NCBI RefSeq assembly: GCF_023169965.1
Contig: NZ_AP025592.1
Span: 3,348,001-3,412,000 of the forward strand
Direction of reading: 5' to 3'
DNA length: 64,000 nucleotides
From: Anaeromyxobacter paludicola
GTDB taxonomy: Bacteria > Myxococcota > Myxococcia > Myxococcales > Anaeromyxobacteraceae
Shown: positions 46,196 through 52,556 of the stretch, piece after piece
Numbering within the stretch: position 1 is the stretch's first letter
How the letters are laid out: every line of letters starts with the position of its first letter
Program-made: the position numbers and the translations under genes
Notes under the pieces: generated by a model
Database searches by the model: none
Told to the model about the DNA's origin: nothing
The model's input: only the letters and a program-made list of their open reading frames with translations

Positions 46196-47829
46196 CACCG
46201 CGGCACCACGTCCACGCCCAGCACCACCTTCGTCACCGGCGAGCCGCCCCCGAAGAAGTCGCCCGGCACGAGCACGTCCCCCTCCGCCGCGAAGGTGAGC
46301 CACTCGAGCGGCGACCAGGTGAGCTCCAGGTCCACCTCCGGCCCGTAGTCCTGCCCGCCGTAGGGCCCCGCCTGCGGGGCGAGGAGCCAGGCCGCGCGCG
46401 CGTCCACGCCGAAGTGGACGCTCGGGTCCCAGGTGACGTTCACGCCCGGGGCGACCACGCCGCGCCCGTTCACGCCCGGCGCGGTGGCCTGCCGCGCCGC
46501 GAAGCTCTCGGAGACGCCGCCCTGGAAGAAGATGTTGGTGGCGGTGACGTAGGGAGAGACGCCCAGGAACCCGCCGTAGCGGTCGCCCTCGCCGAGCCGC
46601 GCCTTCTCCGCCGGCGGCACGTCGCCCGAGAGGAAGACGAAGAAGCCGCCCACGCCCACGTCGTGCCCCACGTCGCGCTTGTAGCGGAGCGAGACCAGCT
46701 GCCCGAGCACGCTCGCCTTCACCGTCGAGGGGATGTCGCCGCCGCCGCCGGCCGGGAGCTGGAGGGAGAGGCTCCCCGCCGCGATCGCCGCCGTCCACCC
46801 GAGGCGGCCGCCGCGGCCGGCCACGAGGTCGCCGCTGGTGCCGGCCCAGAAGAGCGTCGCGTCCCCCGTCGCCTGCCCGGCGACGATGCCCGCGAGCCGC
46901 TGCTGCTCCGCCGCGAACGCCGCGCTCCCCTCGGCGAGCGCCTGCAGCCGCAGCGCCGAGCTCTCCACGTTGGCCCCGCGGAAGAGCTCCGCCACGTTCC
47001 CGCCCCGGTCGCGGAAGACCGCGGCGAACACCCCCGCGTGCTCGAAGAGCGACGGCAGCCAGTCGGCCCGGAGCACCAGCAGGGGCGAGAACGGGTCGAG
47101 CCAGGGGAGGTCGCGCCCCGGCTGGATGGCCGCGAGGCCCACGTCGAAGCTGGGGCCGATGGCGCCGAGGTCGAGGTCCGCCTCCACCCCCGTCGCCCAG
47201 TCGTCGAAGACGAAGCCGTCCGCCACCGTGAAGCGGCGCCGCCCGGCGCGGACGGTGGCGAAGCCGGCGCGGCCGAAGCTCGCGCTCACCCAGGCCTCGC
47301 GCAGGAAGCCGGTCCGGCTCGCCTCGTCGCCCACCGGCCGACCGTTCGCGGTCACCACCCCCGGCGAGAGGCGCGTCTCCGGCAGCGGCACCACCGGGTC
47401 GAGCACGCCGGTGCGCCGCCGGTTCACCACCACGACGCAGCGGCCGCTCCCGACCACGTCGAGCCCGGTGGGCGAGCTCGGGGTGAGGCAGACCGGCGCG
47501 GTGGCCGGGAAGGACTGGGCGCGCAGCTCCCCGGTGTCGAGGAGGAGGCCGAAGCGGACCGCGTCGCCGAGCCGGCCGTCCACCCCGGCGGCGGCGTAGG
47601 CCGAGCCCCACTGCTGCGAGTCCACCGGCCGCAGGTAATCCTTCACCTGCAGGGTCCGCAGCGCGCGGGCGTAGAGGACGTCCTGGAGCGGCGCGTTCTC
47701 CCGGTCGGTGAAGCGGCCGTGCAGCACGAGCCGCGGCACGAGCTCGAGGCCGGCGTCGTCGGCGCGCGCGCCCGCGGCGAGCGCGAGCGCGGTGAGCGCG
47801 GCGAGGAGCGGTCGCGGCGGGAGCGTCAC
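46192..47829 (-). CDS. Outer-membrane beta-barrel-like protein, unknown function
   Basis: The 545-residue protein has a signal peptide (cut near ARA-DD, residue 23), long alternating beta-strand sequence (for example VRAGRRRFTVADGF and VSLRYKRDVGHDVGVGGFF) and a C-terminal aromatic strand ending VPRW. This pattern suggests a barrel resembling alginate-export or porin-like proteins, but I cannot name a family. It has no lipobox. It lies 32 bases after the DUF3106 gene and is coupled to the small secreted protein. Confidence 0.7.
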   Translation of the reverse strand: MTLPPRPLLAALTALALAAGARADDAGLELVPRLVLHGRFTDRENAPLQDVLYARALRTLQVKDYLRPVDSQQWGSAYAAAGVDGRLGDAVRFGLLLDTGELRAQSFPATAPVCLTPSSPTGLDVVGSGRCVVVVNRRRTGVLDPVVPLPETRLSPGVVTANGRPVGDEASRTGFLREAWVSASFGRAGFATVRAGRRRFTVADGFVFDDWATGVEADLDLGAIGPSFDVGLAAIQPGRDLPWLDPFSPLLVLRADWLPSLFEHAGVFAAVFRDRGGNVAELFRGANVESSALRLQALAEGSAAFAAEQQRLAGIVAGQATGDATLFWAGTSGDLVAGRGGRLGWTAAIAAGSLSLQLPAGGGGDIPSTVKASVLGQLVSLRYKRDVGHDVGVGGFFVFLSGDVPPAEKARLGEGDRYGGFLGVSPYVTATNIFFQGGVSESFAARQATAPGVNGRGVVAPGVNVTWDPSVHFGVDARAAWLLAPQAGPYGGQDYGPEVDLELTWSPLEWLTFAAEGDVLVPGDFFGGGSPVTKVVLGVDVVPRW

Positions 47830-47861
47830 GGGCGCAGTCTAGACCCGGCCGGCCCCGCGGG

Positions 47862-48356
47862 TCAGCGGCGCCGCGCGCCCCGGAGCTGGCGCCACTGCTC
47901 CCGCGCCTGCTGCCGCTCCGACGGGGACATGTCGCGCCAGCGGCGCAGGTTGTCGAGGTAGCGCTGCCGCTCGCGGGGCGACGCTTGGATGAGCTCCCGG
48001 AAGGCCTGCCGGAGCTGGGCGCGCCGCTCGGGCGACATCTCCTCGAAGCGCGAGAACCGGTCGAGGATCTCCCGCCGCTCCGACGGAGAGAGCTTCTGGA
48101 AGGCCTCGTAGTTCTTCTGGATGTCGGCGCGGCGCTCCGGCGGGAGCTGGTGCAGGCGCTCGAGCTTCTCGCGCAGGCCGGCCTTCTGCTCGGGGCTGAG
48201 CTTCTTCCAGCGCTCGAAGTCCTCCTGCGCCTGCTGCTTCTGCTCGGGCGTGAGCGCGTCCCAGGCCGCGCGGGCGCCGGCCGGCGGGTCCTCGGCGCGG
48301 GCGGCGGCCGGGAGCGAGAGGGCGAGGGCCAGCGCGAGGGCGAGCCGGCGCGTCAC
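47862..48356 (-). CDS. DUF3106 periplasmic helical-repeat protein
   Basis: The 164-residue protein has a signal peptide (cut near ARA-ED, residue 22) and about six tandem helical units of 20-25 residues. Each carries a motif like LSPEQKAGLREKLERLHQLPPERR, split over several units, as in DUF3106. These highly charged helices recall periplasmic stress proteins of the CpxP/Spy type, but no function is established. The start GTG overlaps the anti-sigma stop by four bases. Confidence 0.85.
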   Translation of the reverse strand: MTRRLALALALALSLPAAARAEDPPAGARAAWDALTPEQKQQAQEDFERWKKLSPEQKAGLREKLERLHQLPPERRADIQKNYEAFQKLSPSERREILDRFSRFEEMSPERRAQLRQAFRELIQASPRERQRYLDNLRRWRDMSPSERQQAREQWRQLRGARRR

Positions 48357-48832
48357 GGGCGCCTCCCGGCCGGCAGCTCGTCGAGGTGGCCGACCACCTC
48401 CACGTCCTCCGGCTCCTGCACGGCGTCGAGCCCGGCCACGAGCTCGTAGTCCTGGTAGAGGTCGAGGCCGCGCGCGAGCCGGTTCTGCTCGGCCCGGTAG
48501 TTGGCGACGGTGCCGATGACGAAGGCGAGCGTGAGCGCGCCGCCGGCGATGGGCACGAGGTTGCGCCAGCGCGCGCGCCGGAAGACGTCGAGGAGCCCGG
48601 GGCGCGGCGAGGGCTCGGCGTCGAGGCGGGCGTAGAAGGCGCGGGCGAAGCCGGGGGACGGCGGCGGCGGCGCGGGGAGCGCCGCGAGGAGCCGGAGCGC
48701 CCCCTCGAGCCGCTCCTTCTCGGCGCGGCACGCGGCGCAGGCCGCGAGGTGCGCCTCGACCTCCCGGACCCGCTCCGCGGGGAGCGCCCGGTCGAGGTAG
48801 GCGGTCAGCTCCTCGTCGAGGTGAGCGGTCAC
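48353..48832 (-). CDS. Zinc-finger anti-sigma factor
   Basis: The 159-residue protein has an N-terminal ZAS/zf-HC2 domain (HLDEELTAYLD, then EAHLAACAACRAEKERL with the HxxxCxxC set). A single membrane helix (LVPIAGGALTLAFVIGTVAN, about 92-111) and a 45-residue periplasmic tail follow. It should hold the adjacent ECF sigma factor at the membrane. It overlaps the sigma gene by four bases, the usual arrangement. Confidence 0.88.
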   Translation of the reverse strand: MTAHLDEELTAYLDRALPAERVREVEAHLAACAACRAEKERLEGALRLLAALPAPPPPSPGFARAFYARLDAEPSPRPGLLDVFRRARWRNLVPIAGGALTLAFVIGTVANYRAEQNRLARGLDLYQDYELVAGLDAVQEPEDVEVVGHLDELPAGRRP

Positions 48833-49425
48833 GGGCGGACCTCCTTCTCGGGGCCGGACCAGGGCGCGAGCGCCTCGGCGGCGGCGACGGTGGCGCGGTG
48901 CAGGAGCGACTTCACGGCGGAGACGCTGGTCTCGAGCACCTCGGCGATCTCCTCGTAGGAGAGCCCCTCGAGCCGGCAGAGCACGAACGCCGCCCGCTGC
49001 TTCTCGGGGAGGCGCGCCAGCAGCCCCTCGACGGCGCCCGCGAGCGCCTGGCCCATGGCCGCTTCCTCCGGGGTGGTCGCGCCGCCGGGGAGCGCGTCGA
49101 GGTCGGCCGGCTCGGACGGGACGCCGTCGGCGCGGGCCGGCTCGCGGGCGGCGTACTCGCCGCGGCGCAGCTCGTTCAGGCAGTGGTTGGAGGCGATGCG
49201 GTAGAGCCAGGTCTTGAAGCGGGCCGTCGGCTGGTAGCGGGCGGCCGAGCGGTGGACCTTGAGGAACACGTCCTGCGCCAGCTCCTCGGCCCGGGCGTCG
49301 TCCTTCACGTAGTGGTGGCAGAAGCGGACCATGGCGCGCCCGTGGCGATCGAACAGCGTCCGGAACGCCCGCTCGTCGCCGCCCTGGAAGGCCAGCATCA
49401 GCGCGGCATCGGGGTCCGAGGCCAT
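48829..49425 (-). CDS. ECF (group 4) RNA polymerase sigma factor
   Basis: The 198-residue protein has region 2 (FRTLFDRHGRAMVRFCHHYV, ELAQDVFLKVHRSAARY, FKTWLYRIASNHCLNELRR) and region 4 (LARLPEKQRAAFVLCRLEGL, SYEEIAEVLETSVSAVKSLLHRA). It would direct transcription of the envelope operon it heads. GAGGA lies before the ATG. The frame continues upstream, but only this part is coding. Confidence 0.92.
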   Translation of the reverse strand: MASDPDAALMLAFQGGDERAFRTLFDRHGRAMVRFCHHYVKDDARAEELAQDVFLKVHRSAARYQPTARFKTWLYRIASNHCLNELRRGEYAAREPARADGVPSEPADLDALPGGATTPEEAAMGQALAGAVEGLLARLPEKQRAAFVLCRLEGLSYEEIAEVLETSVSAVKSLLHRATVAAAEALAPWSGPEKEVRP

Positions 49426-49478
49426 CCGGCTTCCTCTAACACGGGGGACCGCGCCGGGTTGCGCCGGCGCGGGGCGGC

Positions 49479-50510
49479 TCAGTGGATCGCGGCGACCACC
49501 CGGAGGGCGTGCAGCGCCTCGTACGCCAGGAAGGCGACGGTGGCCGAGGCCGGGATGGTGAGCACCCAGGCCCAGATGATGCGACCGGCCACGCCCCAGC
49601 GCACCGCGCGGGTGCCGCGGGTGGCGCCCACGCCGACGATGGCGCCGGTGATGGTGTGGGTGGTCGAGACCGGGATGCCGAGGTGGGCCAGGGCGAGGAT
49701 GGTCACGCCCCCGCCGGTCTCCGCGCAGAAGCCGTGCACCGGCTGGAGCTTGGTGAGGCTGTGCCCCATGGTGCGGACGATGCGCCACCCGCCGAAGAAG
49801 GTGCCGAGGGCGATCGAGGCGTGGCAGAGGATCACCACCCAGAACGGGACCCCGAACGGCCGGTCCTTCCAGATGGTGCCGAAGAGGACCACCGAGATGA
49901 TGCCCATCACCTTCTGCGCGTCGTTGGTGCCGTGGCTGAAGGAGAAGATGCCCGCCGAGACGAGCTGCAGCCGGCGGAACCACCGGTCCACCTTGGCGCC
50001 GCTGGCCTTGCGGAAGATCCAGGCCACCACGAGCATGTTGAAGGTGCCGAGGACCATGCCGATGACCGGCGACAGCACGATGAAGGCGACGATCTTGCCG
50101 ATGCCGGAGGGCACGAGCCCGCCCGGCCCGAGGGCCGGCAGGGTGGCGCCGATCATGCCGCCCGCGAGCGCGTGGGACGAGGAGGACGGGAGCCCCCACC
50201 ACCAGGTGAGCAGGTTCCAGACGATGGCGCCCAGGAGCGACGCGAAGATCACCGACAGCACCGTCTCGACGCCCTGGGACTTGAGCGCGTCGAAGTGGAT
50301 GATCCCCTTCCCCATGGTGTTGGCGACGCTCAGGCTGCCGAAGAAGGCCGCGATGAAGTTGAAGAAGGCGGCCCAGAAGACGGCGTAGAGCGGCGCCAGC
50401 ACCCGCGTCGAGACCACCGTCGCGATGGAGTTGGCCGCGTCGTGGAAGCCGTTGATGAAGTCGAAGACGAGCGCGACGGCGATGAGCCCGATGACGATGG
50501 CGAGGAGCAT
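49479..50510 (-). CDS. pit: PiT-family inorganic phosphate transporter
   Basis: This 343-residue membrane protein has the PiT family repeats FDFINGFHDAANSIATVVSTRVL at the N-terminus and FSFSHGTNDAQKVMGIISV in the second half. It imports phosphate, usually as a metal-phosphate complex, with protons or sodium. The DUF47 gene 39 bases upstream on the same strand is its usual partner. Confidence 0.95.
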   Translation of the reverse strand: MLLAIVIGLIAVALVFDFINGFHDAANSIATVVSTRVLAPLYAVFWAAFFNFIAAFFGSLSVANTMGKGIIHFDALKSQGVETVLSVIFASLLGAIVWNLLTWWWGLPSSSSHALAGGMIGATLPALGPGGLVPSGIGKIVAFIVLSPVIGMVLGTFNMLVVAWIFRKASGAKVDRWFRRLQLVSAGIFSFSHGTNDAQKVMGIISVVLFGTIWKDRPFGVPFWVVILCHASIALGTFFGGWRIVRTMGHSLTKLQPVHGFCAETGGGVTILALAHLGIPVSTTHTITGAIVGVGATRGTRAVRWGVAGRIIWAWVLTIPASATVAFLAYEALHALRVVAAIH

Positions 50511-50549
50511 GTCTGGCTGGGGTCTCCGGGGGCCTGGCGCCGGCGGGCG

Positions 50550-51173
50550 CTAGGCGTGCTCCAGCACCACGCCCTCGATCACGTTGGCGACGTCCTCGGC
50601 CCGGTCGGTGGCGCTCTCGATGAGGTCGAGGATCTCCTTCCACTTCATGACCGTCAGCGGGTCGGAGCCGCTCTTGAAGAGCCGGGCGATGGCCACGCGC
50701 AGCAGGGTGTCCGCCTGGTTCTCGCAGACGTTCACCTCCTTGCAGGCCTCGAGCACCGCCGGGTCGCGCACGTTGCGCAGCCCGCGCACGGCCTCCTGCA
50801 TCCGCTGGGCGGCGGCGAGGAGCACGCCGGCGAGCTCGCGGGCCTCCGGGATCACCGGGCCGACGTCGTAGAGCCCGAGCCGCTCGCTGGCGGCGTCGGT
50901 CAGGTCGAGCACGTCGTCGATGCGCGACAGCAGCCGGTGGATCTCGGCGCGGTCGAAGGGCGTGATGAAGTGGGTGTGCAGCCGCTCGAAGGCGCGGTGG
51001 GTGATGTCGTCCGCGCGGTGCTCGACGTCCTTGATCGCCTGGCACTTCGCTTCGATGTGGGTGAAGTCGTCGAGCAGGTCCTTGAAGAGCCGCGCCCCCT
51101 CCACCGTGGCGGCTGCCTGCTTCTCGAAGTCGTCGAAGAACTCGTCCGACCTCGGCATCAATTTCTCGAGCAC
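50550..51173 (-). CDS. DUF47 (PhoU-like) phosphate transport accessory protein
   Basis: The 207-residue all-helical protein has the DUF47/TIGR00153 pattern: PRSDEFFDDFEKQAAATVEGA, IEAKCQAIKDVEHRADDITH, FDRAEIHRLLSRIDDVLDLTD and KWKEILDLIESATDRAEDVANV. It resembles PhoU and is thought to control the PiT carrier. It leads the DUF47-pit pair. Confidence 0.93.
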   Translation of the reverse strand: MLEKLMPRSDEFFDDFEKQAAATVEGARLFKDLLDDFTHIEAKCQAIKDVEHRADDITHRAFERLHTHFITPFDRAEIHRLLSRIDDVLDLTDAASERLGLYDVGPVIPEARELAGVLLAAAQRMQEAVRGLRNVRDPAVLEACKEVNVCENQADTLLRVAIARLFKSGSDPLTVMKWKEILDLIESATDRAEDVANVIEGVVLEHA

Positions 51174-51340
51174 GTGGCTCCTCCTGCCCTGGGGCGCGCG
51201 GAAGATAGCGCGTCCGGGTGCGCGCGCAAAGGACGCGGTGACGCCGGGGGAGCGCGGCGCGGCGGCGCCCGGCGGGAGCGAGCTACCGGCCGAGCGGCTG
51301 CTTGCCGGAATGACTTGGAATGGCGGGTGCTTCGGTCGGG

Positions 51341-51745
51341 TCAGAGCGTCGAGGGCTGCCCGTCGGGCGTCTCGCCGGCGCGGCTCGCCGCGAGCCGGAA
51401 GCTGCGGCCGAGCGGCCGGTGCTGCGGGTGCGGCGACCGGGTGCGCTGCTTGTCGAGCTGCCGCTGCACGAGCCGCTTCAGCCGGTCGGCCGCGTCGAGC
51501 ACCGCCTTGTGGAGGTCGTCCTGGAGGCTCTCCAGGTGGATGGCGCGGGCCCCCGGCATGCGGAAGGTGATGCGGGCCAGGCGGTCGAGCCCGCCCTTCG
51601 AGCCGTTCGGGTCGTCGAAGTGGATCTCGAGCTGGGCCGCGGCGTTGTCGTAGAGCCGCGCGAGCGGGCGCACGAGGTGCTGGCGGATGAAGGCCGTGAG
51701 CTCGCGGGGGGTGGCGATCTGGTGGGCGTGGATCGTGAGTTTCAT
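51341..51745 (-). CDS. HPF/RaiA-like ribosome-associated protein
   Basis: The 134-residue protein has the ribosome-hibernation fold: MKLTIHAHQIATPRELTAFIRQHLVRPLARL (split), ARITFRMPGARAIHLESLQDDLHKAVLDAADRLKRLVQRQL (split). A basic tail follows in place of the HPF C-terminal dimerisation domain, so it resembles short HPF/YfiA. The similarity is moderate. Its Shine-Dalgarno GGGG sits in a small hairpin CCCCT-AAGA-AGGGG (51747-51760). It is divergent from the coiled-coil gene. Confidence 0.7.
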   Translation of the reverse strand: MKLTIHAHQIATPRELTAFIRQHLVRPLARLYDNAAAQLEIHFDDPNGSKGGLDRLARITFRMPGARAIHLESLQDDLHKAVLDAADRLKRLVQRQLDKQRTRSPHPQHRPLGRSFRLAASRAGETPDGQPSTL

Positions 51746-51832
51746 GCCCCTAAGAAGGGGATGGCGGCCCGATCTTTCAACGAAGGACCGCTCCCTCTTG
51801 GGGCAGGTCCGGTCGTTTTCTTGACCGGCCGC

Positions 51833-51847
51833 TGGTTTGCCCCTTGC
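51833..51847 (+). promoter_or_regulatory. Candidate sigma-54 promoter
   Basis: TGGTTTGCCCCTTGC has the -24 GG and -12 GC at exact RpoN spacing and a good TTGC. It is 95 bases upstream of the coiled-coil gene at 51942. Only the CA of TGGCAC is lost. Confidence 0.45.
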
Positions 51848-51941
51848 CCGGGGCCGAAGCGGGCACCAGCTTGAGGGAGAGGCCGCCGAGGGTGCAGGCG
51901 CGGGGAGAGGGTGGGGGGGAGCGGCCCCGCGAGGACCTGGG

Positions 51942-52256
51942 ATGACGCTCGTGGACCAGATCCGTCGGCTCACCCCCAACCAGCAGAAGGCCCTGCGCGC
52001 CATCGACCGCGAGGAGCAGAACGCGGTCGCCCTCGAGAACCTCGAGGACGAGCACATCGCCGCGGAGGAGGCCTACCTGCGCCGCAAGGACCGGCTGCTC
52101 GGGCGCGAGGTGGCCGGGGTCTACGTCGAGATCGAGGCGGCCCGCGCCGCCCTGGCGACCGCGAGCCGCAAGCGGCAGGAGCGGTTCGAGGCCCGGCGGC
52201 TGGCGGTGCTCCACATGCAGGAGCGCCCCGGCGCGGCGCAGCTGGAGTTGATCTAG
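51942..52256 (+). CDS. Small coiled-coil protein, unknown function
   Basis: The 104-residue protein is almost entirely helical and charged (DREEQNAVALENLEDEHIAAEE, split; ARAALATASRKRQERFEARR). I recognise no family. GAGG lies seven bases before the ATG at 51942; an earlier in-frame ATG at 51837 would overlap the promoter. Its stop overlaps the convergent Smr gene stop by four bases (CTAG). The candidate sigma-54 promoter upstream suggests regulated expression. Confidence 0.6.
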   Translation: MTLVDQIRRLTPNQQKALRAIDREEQNAVALENLEDEHIAAEEAYLRRKDRLLGREVAGVYVEIEAARAALATASRKRQERFEARRLAVLHMQERPGAAQLELI

Positions 52257-52549
52257 GGGCGGAGGGTCACCAGGGTCGCGCCCCAGCCCCCGCCGTCCTC
52301 GCCCGCCGGTCCGAACGCCGCGACCCGCGGGTGGCGCCGGAGCGCCGCCTCCACGGTCCGCCGCAGCGCCCCCGTCCCCTTGCCGTGCACGATCCGGACG
52401 GCGAGGAGGCCGCGCGCGTGGCAGGCGTCGAGGTAGTCCGCGACAAGCGCCGCCGCCTCCGCGGGCCGGAAGGCGTGCAGGTCGAGCGTGCCGTCGATGG
52501 GCAGCTCCACCGGCGGCGGCTCCGCGCCGTCCTCTCCCGGTCGGCTCAC
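52253..52549 (-). CDS. Smr-domain protein
   Basis: The 98-residue protein is a stand-alone Smr domain: LDLHAFRPAEAAALVADYLD, the loop VRIVHGKGTGALRRTV, and a C-terminal WGATLVTL strand. Smr domains are nucleases or nucleic-acid binders related to the MutS2 C-terminus. The start is GTG. It lies seven bases after the hybrid kinase stop on the same strand, so both are probably co-transcribed. Confidence 0.88.
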   Translation of the reverse strand: MSRPGEDGAEPPPVELPIDGTLDLHAFRPAEAAALVADYLDACHARGLLAVRIVHGKGTGALRRTVEAALRRHPRVAAFGPAGEDGGGWGATLVTLRP

Positions 52550-52556
52550 CCCGCCA

